44,897 nucleotides of DNA from Candidatus Adlerbacteria bacterium. Lineage in GTDB: Bacteria; Patescibacteriota; Minisyncoccia; Phycocordibacterales; SBAW01. The stretch lies in the NCBI GenBank assembly GCA_003135635.1, contig PLCJ01000002.1, forward strand, positions 1-44,897. Reading direction: 5' to 3'. This document shows, piece by piece, positions 1 through 9,479 of this stretch. Positions within the stretch are counted from its first letter, which is position 1; the number at the start of each line of letters is the position of its first letter. The notes under the pieces are model-generated. The model searched no databases and was not told the DNA's origin. It saw only the letters and a list, made by a program, of their open reading frames with translations. A program made the position numbers and the translations under genes.

Positions 1-2307
1 CTTGCAACTGCAGGAGGCAACGTCGGTATCGCCACTACCTCTCCCTTCACCACCCTCTCTGTCCAAGGCAACGGATACTTCTCAGGTAACTTCACGGCAG
101 CAAACATCACTGCAACCGGGACGCTTCAAGTGAGCGGCAACACGACACTCGCCAATGCAACAACAACAAGTCTTTTTTCCAATACCCTTACCTCAAACGG
201 TCCCATCACTATTGGCACTACTGCCTCTACAACAATACAAGGAAACAACTCCACCTCGACGTTTGCTGGAGGAATCAATTTATCCAACGGATGCTTTACG
301 GTAAAGGGCGGATCATGTATCGGTAATGTCGTAAAGCTTGAAAGTATTTACTCAACGACAACGGCTGGCACTTCGACCGTACAATTCACCGGCACACCCA
401 ACAGCACCCCATCCTGGGGAGCAACGGTGCTCACCCTTCCCGCAAATACTTCCTACTATATTGTTGAGGCATGGGGTGGTGGTGGTGGTGGTGGTGCTGC
501 CACCGCAAACGCCGGAGTTGCTGGAGCTAACAGTTGTTTCAACCCCGCTGGTACCGCCCTTGCTTGTAACAACAATTTTGTGCAAGCAGGTGGTGGTGGT
601 GGTGGTGGTGCTACGGCTGCAGGTACGGCTGGTGCAGGGGGCATCGCTCCTTATATCACTTTCGTAGATGATTTTGGTGAAAATGGCGGAATAGGGGGAG
701 CGGGCAATGCCACAACTACCGGTAGTTATGGAGGAAATAGCCCTCGTGGCGGTCAAGGTGGGCAGCCGCAAGCGGCCACTGCTGCCGGCAATGCAGGAGG
801 GGCCCCCGGCGGCGGCGGTTCGGGTGGCAGAAGTTCACCAATAGTTAACGCTGCGGGCGGCGGCGGCGGCGCATATTCGGAAAGTTTTTCCACGTTTCCT
901 TTTTCAGGGGTATTCGTAGTCGGTGCGGGCGGTGCAGGAGGGGCTGCCGGCACGCAAGCTGGTGGTGCGGGCGCAACTGGCACTGTGATTATATATGTCT
1001 ATACAGATACAGTAGGCGGAAACGACTTGGCAGAAAATTATCCTGTCGATAATCCGCTTGTTGGGGCAGGCGATATTGTGTCTTTTGATCCTTCTATCAC
1101 TGCCACGGTAGGTGACGCAGTCGCTGGAAATAACCTGCCACTTGCCGGTGTTATCTCAACGGCGCCGGGTCAAGTCATAGGGGACCAAGGCACACAGGCA
1201 GTGGGTGAGCGTCCAGTAGCACTCTCTGGTCGTGTACCGGTGAAGGTGAATCTTGAGGGTGGTCCAATCGCGGTTGGCGATCGCATCGCGCTGTCATCTG
1301 TGCCGGGAGTTGGCAAGAAGGCCGGACCCTTTGATGATTCGGTCGGTATCGCGATTGCTCCCTATGACGGTACTTCAGGTAATAACACCGTCATGATATT
1401 CATGAACTTGCAGCGAGGCATCGACATCAATAACATATCCCTTGGCCTCCTTGGTCCTTCCGTATTCTGGCATATCTCAAGTACTACCGCGACGAGCACA
1501 GGTACTACTACGAACCTGTTCGACTTTGTCGGTGGAGTGATGGATGCCATAAGCTCGCGCCTAGGCATACTTTCTGATGCTTCCTCGACACAGGCCACTA
1601 CAACCGCGACAGAAGCAAGTTCGACGAGTCCCACGGTTGTGGATTTATTTGCAAACGAATTCTTGCAAGGCATCTTTAGTAATATCATTAAATGGTTTGC
1701 CAATGCCGAAAATGGCATAGGAGACTTCTTTGCGAACCGCGTGACTACCAAAGAGCTCTGTATTTCCAATGATACTGGAAGCTCGACCTGTGTTACAAAA
1801 ACACAACTTGACGCACTCTTAGCAGGAGATGTAGGAGCAACAGGAGGCATTCAAGTAAGCACGGGAGGAGGTACCTCTTCGAGCAACTCTTCTGGTTCTA
1901 GTTCTGCATCCTCAACACCAAGTAGCACGAATACGACGCCACTGTCGATTACTGTTAACGGTAATAATCCTGCAACGATTTCCGTTGCTAGTTCATATAA
2001 CGATCTTGGGGCTACGGTGAATGACACCATTGATAGCAATCTTGGATATAGCACTTTCGTCAATGGCCTACTGGTTCCAACCGTTAGTCTCGACACCTCC
2101 ACTACTACCACATACACGATTGACTATGTTGCGGCCGACTCAGCGGGTAATACCGCAACCTCGACACGTACAGTATTTATTGTGCCCGATAGCACAAACA
2201 CGAGTACTCTCACAAGCATCAGCTCGAGCACCAGCACAAGCACGAGTACCAACTCAAGTACGAGCACCAGCACAAGCACCAGCACGAGTACTCCTTCTGG
2301 ACAGTAG
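1..2307 (+). CDS. Large cell-surface protein, 5'-truncated by window start (glycine-rich domain, S74-like shaft region, Ig-like/DUF5011-like domain, Ser/Thr-rich tail)
   Basis: Frame 1 is open from base 1 (LATAGGNVGIATTSPFTTLSVQGNGYFSGNF...) into the listed ORF, so GTG at 130 is not the true start. WGGGGGGG runs, DLAENYPVDNPLVGAGDIVS..., a TYTIDYVAADSAGNTATSTRTV Ig-like domain, and an (ST)n tail. Confidence 0.85.
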   Translation, partial: LATAGGNVGIATTSPFTTLSVQGNGYFSGNFTAANITATGTLQVSGNTTLANATTTSLFSNTLTSNGPITIGTTASTTIQGNNSTSTFAGGINLSNGCFTVKGGSCIGNVVKLESIYSTTTAGTSTVQFTGTPNSTPSWGATVLTLPANTSYYIVEAWGGGGGGGAATANAGVAGANSCFNPAGTALACNNNFVQAGGGGGGGATAAGTAGAGGIAPYITFVDDFGENGGIGGAGNATTTGSYGGNSPRGGQGGQPQAATAAGNAGGAPGGGGSGGRSSPIVNAAGGGGGAYSESFSTFPFSGVFVVGAGGAGGAAGTQAGGAGATGTVIIYVYTDTVGGNDLAENYPVDNPLVGAGDIVSFDPSITATVGDAVAGNNLPLAGVISTAPGQVIGDQGTQAVGERPVALSGRVPVKVNLEGGPIAVGDRIALSSVPGVGKKAGPFDDSVGIAIAPYDGTSGNNTVMIFMNLQRGIDINNISLGLLGPSVFWHISSTTATSTGTTTNLFDFVGGVMDAISSRLGILSDASSTQATTTATEASSTSPTVVDLFANEFLQGIFSNIIKWFANAENGIGDFFANRVTTKELCISNDTGSSTCVTKTQLDALLAGDVGATGGIQVSTGGGTSSSNSSGSSSASSTPSSTNTTPLSITVNGNNPATISVASSYNDLGATVNDTIDSNLGYSTFVNGLLVPTVSLDTSTTTTYTIDYVAADSAGNTATSTRTVFIVPDSTNTSTLTSISSSTSTSTSTNSSTSTSTSTSTSTPSGQ

Positions 2308-2434
2308 GATCGTACTGCCGTATACATGAGAGGAGGATTTTTATTTTATCCGCTTATCTCCATTTCCTAAGTACATTACAAGATTTTTAGTTGTATATTC
2401 TTCTGTTTAATTATCTTATGATACACTTCTGTCC

Positions 2435-2974
2435 ATGTTATTTACCCGTAAAGGTGATGATGGAACTTCCGGTCTCTTTGGAACGCCTGAGCGTTTTCCT
2501 AAAGACGCTATGATATTTGAAGCGCTCGGCGCTGTAGATGAACTCAACTCGCTTCTTGGGGTCTGCTTTTCAAGAGCAAAGATCATAAGAAATAAAAATT
2601 CCCTTATGCTGGGAGGAATAGTGCGCAGGGCACAAGAAAATCTCTTTATTGTTCAGGCTGAGCTGGCAGGTGCACAAAAGACACTTTCCAAGTCACACGT
2701 AGATCGGCTTGAAAGAGATATAGCTGAAATAGAAGGCCATATAGAAAATCCACATTCGTTTATCATACCTGGAGCGACAGAGCTTTCTGCTCTTTTTGAT
2801 TATGCGCGTGCGGTTTCCAGACGCGCAGAGCGCCATGTTGTAGCGGCCCGCGGAGTGCGTCCCGTCTCCGCGCATACGTACCAATACCTCAATCGTCTCT
2901 CGAGCCTCCTTTATGTACTGGCTAGATACGCAGCCTTAAAGAAAGGCACAAAGGAAGACGCACCTTCCTACTAG
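2435..2974 (+). CDS. pduO: Cob(I)alamin adenosyltransferase, PduO type
   Basis: N-terminal FTRKGDDGTSGLFG and AVDELNSLLG motifs; C-terminal RAERHVVAARG...YLNRLSSLLYVLAR. Confidence 0.9.
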   Translation: MLFTRKGDDGTSGLFGTPERFPKDAMIFEALGAVDELNSLLGVCFSRAKIIRNKNSLMLGGIVRRAQENLFIVQAELAGAQKTLSKSHVDRLERDIAEIEGHIENPHSFIIPGATELSALFDYARAVSRRAERHVVAARGVRPVSAHTYQYLNRLSSLLYVLARYAALKKGTKEDAPSY

Positions 2975-5271
2975 TTGCTGACTTTTGATTCTGCTGATGG
3001 AGCAACAATATCAATTTCACAGGCACCCGCCACGCACGCATACTCTTTTGCTCCGGTGGTAGCGTCAGCCGCTTCATAGAGGACCAATTTTGAGAAATCT
3101 ATAGTGGGAAAACGAGATGCAAGTTCCATATATCGCTCTTGGGTGATTTCCTCGTACGGAGCGAGCTGATAGGTGTGTTCATTACGCGGCAGGAACGTGA
3201 GACCGCCAATGATATCCCAATTACGATAAATCCAATCGCCCACCGAGAGCCACTCATCCGGACTCACCGAGACCGTTACTGACGGATTATGCTCGCAGTA
3301 ATTCTCTTTAACTATTTTCCAATACTCAAGCTGCCGGTGGGCAGTGATGTCATCTTTAACGAGCGCCTTTGAAGGTGCCTGTACGGGAAATTCCAATACC
3401 CATGTCAGGGCAGTTTCTTTCGTTTGTCCGACTTCAGGAACACACGGAACTCCTTCATCTTGAAGCAGCTTCAGTAAAGGATTATGTCCCTCGATGCGTA
3501 CACGTCGTATGTAATATTTCGCATGTCTTGGATGCATTCCAGACGCACAATCAAATAATTGTGAACCATTTCCTGATGGCTTCACGCACGTGATGGCGGT
3601 GGAAGGATTGATGCCAAAACGTTTTGCATACTTGCGATTAGTTTCAATTGCTACTTCTTTGAGTTTTCGCAACACTTGCGGATCACGGACCACTGTATTT
3701 TCCCACTGACCGGTCATAGAGACACCAAGGAGTGCCTCTTGCTCGCAGTTCTTTTTCCATTCCGGCGAGAGATAAGGAAAATTGGTAAGAGATGCTTGGT
3801 AGGTGCCGAGAATCGTAGCAACGCGTACCTTATCCATCAAAGTCTCCTCGGTATCTTCAGAACGCACTACCACTTCGCTTAAATTACAAAATTGTTTTGA
3901 TTTGAGAATTATTTCGCCGCAGGGATTTGTTCCGCAGGTCCAAAATCCTTCCTCAAACAGCTTCCAGCGACGCGTGGGCAACTGCTTCTTTAGGCTTCCC
4001 CGGTTGAAAATGCCTCGCTCCCCAGAGCCGCTTTTGGCAAGGTTAAACCACTCATCGAGGAACTGATCCATCGTTGGTTTCTCGTTATAAATTGCGGAAT
4101 TATTGGCCATCGCCCGTTGTGGATTGGTGAGATAGAATTGGCCATTTTTTGCCCCGCGCATCTCAACGTCATCAAGATCGGAGAGGGAAATAAGCGCACT
4201 GCGTCTCACCCCACCGGCGACGACGATTTCACCGATTTTGCAGATAATGTCATGGACATCAAGGGTGGTGAGGTGTCGGCCTTGGCGGAGTAGCATACGC
4301 TCTCGAGTAAAATCCAGAAGATTGCGCAGTGGTTCGGGTCCCGATGAACGTCCGCCCATGATTTTAAGCCGGGCACCTCGGGGGCGAACTTTCGAATAAT
4401 CAAATGCAACGTCATTTCCTTGGGTCCATGTCTGCATGCCATGGAAAAGGGCATCACACCATCCTTCTTTGCTATCACCGATGACATGCATGGGAAGTTT
4501 TTTTCCAGTCTGGCGTTTGATGATGGGAAGTGATTCCACGGTCTGCCTTTCAACTGAGAAACCAACACCGGTGCCACACATCGAGATGTACATAATTTCG
4601 GAAAAATCTTGCCAGCTCGCAGGAGCGATGAATGCGCAATTATAAACACACACATTGCTAGCGCGCGCCGGGGCACCGGAACTCCACAGCAAACGCATCG
4701 AGCCCATCGCTTTCATGTAGAGCATATATTCTCGTATTTCTTCGTATTCGCTCTTCTTAAGTTTGCTACCAATATTTTCTCGCATGAAAGATACGTATCG
4801 ATCAACTGTTTCCACCCACGTCTCGCGGCGCATCTTGTCATCAAGCCAACGAGAGTAGCTGCTGTAAAAAACAAATTCAGAAAGTTGGTTACGAAAGTAT
4901 TTTTTGCTGGTCTCCACAAGTGAACGAACCTCATCGGACACCTGCGCCTCATCCTTACGGAGCTCCGCGTGCTTTTCTCGGTAAAGAATATACGCTTTGG
5001 CGGTGGCCACAAACTTCTGGACCATCAATTCTTGCTCCACAAGATCCTGAATCATCTCAACCGTGGGCTGAAATGAAACATCTGCCTCTTTTTGAGCAAG
5101 AACTTTTTTGAAAACGGCATCTGCGATCTTTTCTGGCGCACTCTTGCGCAACTCTTCTGCGGCGCGCATCGCTTCTTCAGCTGCTCTTGCAATCTTGCTC
5201 GTATCAAACGAAACGGTGGAACCATTTCGCTTGACAATGGTGAGTGGAGCTGAAGATTTTTTTCGAGGCAT
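2971..5271 (-). CDS. nrdJ: Adenosylcobalamin-dependent (class II) ribonucleoside-triphosphate reductase
   Basis: ATP-cone N-terminus (IVKRNGSTVSFD), MCGTGVGFSVER, TNPCGEI, C-terminal CVAGAC Cys pair. Confidence 0.92.
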   Translation of the reverse strand: MPRKKSSAPLTIVKRNGSTVSFDTSKIARAAEEAMRAAEELRKSAPEKIADAVFKKVLAQKEADVSFQPTVEMIQDLVEQELMVQKFVATAKAYILYREKHAELRKDEAQVSDEVRSLVETSKKYFRNQLSEFVFYSSYSRWLDDKMRRETWVETVDRYVSFMRENIGSKLKKSEYEEIREYMLYMKAMGSMRLLWSSGAPARASNVCVYNCAFIAPASWQDFSEIMYISMCGTGVGFSVERQTVESLPIIKRQTGKKLPMHVIGDSKEGWCDALFHGMQTWTQGNDVAFDYSKVRPRGARLKIMGGRSSGPEPLRNLLDFTRERMLLRQGRHLTTLDVHDIICKIGEIVVAGGVRRSALISLSDLDDVEMRGAKNGQFYLTNPQRAMANNSAIYNEKPTMDQFLDEWFNLAKSGSGERGIFNRGSLKKQLPTRRWKLFEEGFWTCGTNPCGEIILKSKQFCNLSEVVVRSEDTEETLMDKVRVATILGTYQASLTNFPYLSPEWKKNCEQEALLGVSMTGQWENTVVRDPQVLRKLKEVAIETNRKYAKRFGINPSTAITCVKPSGNGSQLFDCASGMHPRHAKYYIRRVRIEGHNPLLKLLQDEGVPCVPEVGQTKETALTWVLEFPVQAPSKALVKDDITAHRQLEYWKIVKENYCEHNPSVTVSVSPDEWLSVGDWIYRNWDIIGGLTFLPRNEHTYQLAPYEEITQERYMELASRFPTIDFSKLVLYEAADATTGAKEYACVAGACEIDIVAPSAESKVSN

Positions 5272-5438
5272 TATGAAAAATTAAGGTACTTATAATTGTG
5301 CTCTCTATTGTACAAAGAAAGTCCTAAAAAGGACAGAAAAAGTGTGGAAAAAAGTTGCGGGAACAAAGCTCGACACTTGTCTATAGAGGCGTTGAGGAAA
5401 TGGCGCTTATTATGTAGTCTGGGAAGGTCCTTGCAGTA

Positions 5439-5511
5439 GCCGATGTAGCTCAGTTGGTAGAGCAACTCCATGGTAAGGAGTAGGTCGCCGGTTCAAACCC
5501 GGCCATCGGCT
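5439..5511 (+). tRNA. tRNA-Thr (GGT)
   Basis: Cloverleaf: GCCGATG/CATCGGC acceptor, TAGCTCAGTTGGTAGAGC D-arm, ACTCC-ATGGTAA-GGAGT anticodon arm, GTTCAAACC T-loop; CCA not encoded. Confidence 0.95.
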
Positions 5512-5573
5512 CCCGGTTTGTAGAAAAATCGGACAAAAGGTTCATCTTCCCTCAAAGCAAAAATACAGGGAAA

Positions 5574-5646
<73 letters not shown>

Positions 5647-5707
5647 CTCACAATCCTTAAGGGGCGTCCGATCTGTATTCCTTATATATAAGGAGTACAA
5701 TCTGGGC

Positions 5708-6844
5708 ATGGAACCACTGGCAGTCACTATACGGCCTCGCAAACTCAGTGAGTTTATTGGTCAAGAACATTTGGTAGGAAAGGGCAAACCACTGCGCGAA
5801 GCAATAGAAAAGAAACATCTTTTCTCTTTTATTCTGTGGGGTCCACCCGGAAGCGGCAAGACCACCTTAGCGCGTATCTACGCGCAGGCACTTGATGCGG
5901 ATTTTTATCAGATGTCTGCAGTTGACTCTGGAAAAAATGAAATTAAAGCAATCCTTGGAGAGAAGGGAGCACTCAAACTCGGCAAACCAAAAATTCTTTT
6001 CATAGATGAAATACATCGTTTCAATAAAGCGCAACAAGATTTTCTTTTGCCATTTGTAGAAAACGGAGAGCTTACATTAATTGGCGCAACAACTGAAAAC
6101 CCTTCCTTCGAAGTGATACCGGCGCTTCTCTCGCGCTGTCGTGTTTTTGTTTTGCAAGAACTCAGTGCGAAGGAGATGGCGTTGATACTGAAGCGCACCG
6201 GTTTCAAAATTTCTAAAACCGCCGCAGAGTGGGTGATCGCTATGGCCATGGGGGATGCTCGACAAGCAATCACACTTCTTGAGAACACTCAGAAATTATA
6301 TGGAACAATCACGAGCGACACGCTGAGAGAAACTCTACAATCTAAACATCTTCGCTACGATAAAAAAGGAGAAGAGCATTACAATACTGTAAGCGCTTTT
6401 ATAAAATCGATGCGTGCCGGTCAGGGAGATGCAGCGCTATATTACTTGGCACGAATGGTGGACGCAGGAGAGGACCCACTCTTTATAGCTCGTCGTATGG
6501 TTATATTTGCCAGCGAAGATATAGGACTCGCGCAACCGACCGCGCTTGTTGTGGCCAATGCGGTATTTCGGGCGGTCGAGACCATAGGCTACCCCGAAGC
6601 AAGTATCAACCTTGCCCATGGCACGGTGTATCTTGCCCAGAGCAAGAAAAATAGGGCTTCATATCAAGCTTTTTTTGCTGCTCTTGATGACGTGAAGAAG
6701 TTTGGGAATGTTCCCATTCCGCTTATACTACGCAATGCACCTACAAAATTGATGCAGGAGCTCGGCTATGGAAAGGGCTATAAAAAGTATGATAAAGAAA
6801 ATTACTTGCCCGATAAACTCAAAGATAGAAAATATTTGCCTTAA
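5708..6844 (+). CDS. rarA: Replication-associated recombination protein A (AAA+ ATPase, RarA/MgsA)
   Basis: RPRKLSEFIGQEHLVG, Walker A GPPGSGKTT, Walker B LFIDEIHRFNKAQQD, C-terminal GYGKGYKYxH-like region. Confidence 0.93.
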   Translation: MEPLAVTIRPRKLSEFIGQEHLVGKGKPLREAIEKKHLFSFILWGPPGSGKTTLARIYAQALDADFYQMSAVDSGKNEIKAILGEKGALKLGKPKILFIDEIHRFNKAQQDFLLPFVENGELTLIGATTENPSFEVIPALLSRCRVFVLQELSAKEMALILKRTGFKISKTAAEWVIAMAMGDARQAITLLENTQKLYGTITSDTLRETLQSKHLRYDKKGEEHYNTVSAFIKSMRAGQGDAALYYLARMVDAGEDPLFIARRMVIFASEDIGLAQPTALVVANAVFRAVETIGYPEASINLAHGTVYLAQSKKNRASYQAFFAALDDVKKFGNVPIPLILRNAPTKLMQELGYGKGYKKYDKENYLPDKLKDRKYLP

Positions 6845-6882
6845 TCCGCGCATCGTGACGTCCACAGGATCTTTTTAGAGAA

Positions 6883-7749
6883 ATGACTCCAGAAGAAACG
6901 ACCGCACGAATTACGCAGATAGAAGCCACCATGGTGCGTGCGGACTTTTGGTCTGATAAAGCAAATGCGCAGGCACTCATTAGAGAGCTTCATGATCTTA
7001 AGCTACAAGCTGAAGGCGGGAATACCTATGATGCGGGAGGCGCGGTACTTTCCATTGTTGCGGGTGCCGGGGGTGATGATGCGGAAGATTTTGCGAGGAT
7101 GCTATTTTCTATGTATCGCCGATATGTCGAGAAGCGCGGATGGAGTCTGCGGGTGCTTCATCAAAACGAAAATGATCACGGAGGATATCGCAATCTCTCT
7201 GTAGAGATTGGTGGTACGCGCGCATATGGAACTCTCAAGGGTGAATACGGTATCCATCGACTCGTACGCATCTCCCCCTTTAATGCTTCTCAAAAACGCC
7301 ACACCTCCTTTGTGCTCGTTGAGGTGTTGCCGGTGCTTCAGCAAGTGGCTGTCGTTGATATTCCTGAGAGCGATCTCGAAATTCAATTTGCGCGCGCTGG
7401 AGGCCCGGGAGGACAGAATGTTAACAAGCGCGAAACAGCGGTACGCGTGGTGCACATCCCAACGGGCATTTCTGCGCACGTGGATGGCGAACGTTCACAA
7501 AACGCCAATCGAGAAAAGGCGATCACTATTGTTAAGGCAAAACTTCTCCATCAACTGCAGATCGAACGCAAAGAGACCATAGCTGATCTTTCAACTGCAG
7601 CAGGAAAAATAGAGTGGGGTAATCAGATACGCTCATATGTACTTCATCCCTACAAGCTGGTCAAAGATCATCGCAGTGGTGTAGAGGTGCATGACGCACA
7701 AAGCGTTCTTGAAGGGAATATCGAAGCGTTTCTAGATGAAGAAACATAG
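6883..7749 (+). CDS. prfB: Peptide chain release factor 2 (short N-terminus)
   Basis: SPF stop-recognition motif ([18 protein letters not shown]) and GGQ motif ([12 protein letters not shown]). Confidence 0.92.
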   Translation: MTPEETTARITQIEATMVRADFWSDKANAQALIRELHDLKLQAEGGNTYDAGGAVLSIVAGAGGDDAEDFARMLFSMYRRYVEKRGWSLRVLHQNENDHGGYRNLSVEIGGTRAYGTLKGEYGIHRLVRISPFNASQKRHTSFVLVEVLPVLQQVAVVDIPESDLEIQFARAGGPGGQNVNKRETAVRVVHIPTGISAHVDGERSQNANREKAITIVKAKLLHQLQIERKETIADLSTAAGKIEWGNQIRSYVLHPYKLVKDHRSGVEVHDAQSVLEGNIEAFLDEET

Positions 7750-7839
7750 GAGCGGTTTTTTCATTGTGGAGAGCCGCTTTTAAACACAGGATAGTAAGCA
7801 GTTTTGCGCCCCTGGCAATTGTGAGTATCATAGAAGATT

Positions 7840-8520
7840 GTGATCTACTACGATCGCGTCACGAAGATATATGCGGATAATTCTGTCGCTCTGGATGATG
7901 TAAGTTTCTCTATTGAGCCGGGAGAGTTTGCCTCTGTCGTCGGACACTCAGGCGCAGGTAAAACTACGCTCATTAAGATGCTTCTTGCGGAAGAGCGACC
8001 GAGTTCTGGCTCGGTCTTTTTTGAGTCAGTGAATGTCCATGAAGTGCCTATGAATCGGATTAATACGTTGCGACGCAAAATTGGCACCGTCTTTCAGGAC
8101 TTTAAACTCCTTCCCAACAAGACTGCGTACGAAAATGTTGCCTTTGCGATGGAAGCGGCTGGCCGTCCGGAGGAAGAAATTCGCTCTGATGTGCCCCACG
8201 TGCTTGATCTCGTCGATCTTGGAGATAAAATGAATAATTTTCCCAGTGAGCTCTCCGGCGGAGAACAGCAGCGTGTGGCTATTGCCCGCGCGATTGTAAA
8301 TCAGCCTGATGTGATCGTAGCTGATGAACCGACGGGGAATCTTGATCCACTCAATACTTTTGAGATTGCCCAGATTCTTAAAAAGATCAATGATCTTGGT
8401 ACGACAATTATACTCACCACGCACAATAAGGGCGTCATCGATTCACTCAAAAAACGTGTGATCACTCTGGATCGCGGTAAGATCGTTCGTGATGATCGGG
8501 AAGGAAAGTATATACTGTAA
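7840..8520 (+). CDS. ftsE: Cell division ATP-binding protein FtsE
   Basis: ABC ATPase: GHSGAGKTT, LSGGEQQRVAIARA, VIVADEPTGNLD; GTG start; directly followed by ftsX. Confidence 0.93.
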   Translation: MIYYDRVTKIYADNSVALDDVSFSIEPGEFASVVGHSGAGKTTLIKMLLAEERPSSGSVFFESVNVHEVPMNRINTLRRKIGTVFQDFKLLPNKTAYENVAFAMEAAGRPEEEIRSDVPHVLDLVDLGDKMNNFPSELSGGEQQRVAIARAIVNQPDVIVADEPTGNLDPLNTFEIAQILKKINDLGTTIILTTHNKGVIDSLKKRVITLDRGKIVRDDREGKYIL

Positions 8521-8522
8521 CT

Positions 8523-9461
8523 ATGCAGTGGCTAACAATAAAACGTATCTTTCGAGCCGGGTTTCTTGATTTTTTGCGTAATGGATTTGTCTCTATCTCA
8601 TCTATTCTGGTCATGACGGTTACACTCTTTATCATCGGGATGACTATTTTCACCGGTGTCATCCTCAACACCGCTCTTCAACAACTGCGCGATCAAGCCG
8701 ATGTGAGTGTGTACTTTATTCCAGGAGCCCCAGAGAATCAAATTCTACAGCTCCAGCAAACACTCCAGGCGCGACCCGAAGTCACTTCCGTGACGTATAC
8801 CTCCCAAGATGACGCACTTGCACAGTTTCGCGCACTCCATCAAAACGATCAGCTCACGCTGCAGGCCCTCGATGAGCTTGGAGTAAATCCGCTCGGCGCA
8901 GTGCTTACGGTTAAGGCGAAAGATATCTCTCAGTACGCTGCGATCGCTCAATTTTTACAACAACAGCAACAACAGGCGCTGCAAGCCGGGCAAACTTCTA
9001 TCATCGATAAAATAAACTATTTCGACGCACAACACCAAGAAGCACTCAGTCGTCTGCAGCAAATTACTACCTCTGCACAAAAACTTGGGCTAGTCATTAT
9101 CATCATACTTGTGGCAACGACGGTTGCCATTTGTTTCAATACGCTTCGACTTGCTATTTACACCTCTCGCGAAGAAATCGCAGTTATGCGCTTGGTGGGT
9201 GCGGGGCAAACGTACATCCGTGCTCCGTTTATGGTGGAGGGTGTGCTCTACGGACTCATTGGCGGAATCATCACTATGCTGCTGTTTTACCCCTTAACAT
9301 ATTGGCTTGGCAACGCAACGCAAGACTTCTTTGGCGGCATCAATGTCTTTACCTACTACATAACAAACTTTGGGATTTTCTTTGCAATTATTGTAGGCAC
9401 CGGGGTGGTGCTTGGAGCTCTGGCAAGTTTTCTTGCCGTACGGCGCTATCTTAAGATTTGA
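8523..9461 (+). CDS. ftsX: Cell division protein FtsX (permease-like)
   Basis: N-terminal TM, DVSVYFxPGAPENQI extracellular domain, C-terminal three-TM FtsX-type domain (EEIAVMRLVGAGQTYIRAPFMVEGVLYGLIGG). Confidence 0.92.
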   Translation: MQWLTIKRIFRAGFLDFLRNGFVSISSILVMTVTLFIIGMTIFTGVILNTALQQLRDQADVSVYFIPGAPENQILQLQQTLQARPEVTSVTYTSQDDALAQFRALHQNDQLTLQALDELGVNPLGAVLTVKAKDISQYAAIAQFLQQQQQQALQAGQTSIIDKINYFDAQHQEALSRLQQITTSAQKLGLVIIIILVATTVAICFNTLRLAIYTSREEIAVMRLVGAGQTYIRAPFMVEGVLYGLIGGIITMLLFYPLTYWLGNATQDFFGGINVFTYYITNFGIFFAIIVGTGVVLGALASFLAVRRYLKI

Positions 9462-9479
9462 TGTACCCCTTCACCCAAT

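Noticed and set aside
470-620. CRISPR-like or tandem repeat array
   Set aside because: Simple trinucleotide runs encoding glycine, with no spacer/repeat architecture.
338-983. Several antisense and alternate-frame ORFs (338-667, 352-771, 456-644, 753-983) rich in Pro/Thr/Val runs
   Set aside because: Products of the GGT/GGC repeats read in other frames inside the large surface-protein gene.
4206-4676. 156-aa and other ORFs inside the ribonucleotide reductase gene
   Set aside because: Overlap a highly conserved CDS.
5272-5438. Cobalamin riboswitch upstream of nrdJ
   Set aside because: I checked the short upstream region for a B12-box-like sequence and full structure; none is visible and the space before tRNA-Thr is short.
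6845-6882. Programmed +1 frameshift for RF2
   Set aside because: No CTTTGAC-like slippery site or in-frame upstream coding segment; only 38 nt of intergenic space.
7750-7790. AGCGG...CCGCT-TTT terminator after prfB
   Set aside because: Short stem with an 18-nt loop; not convincing on its own.
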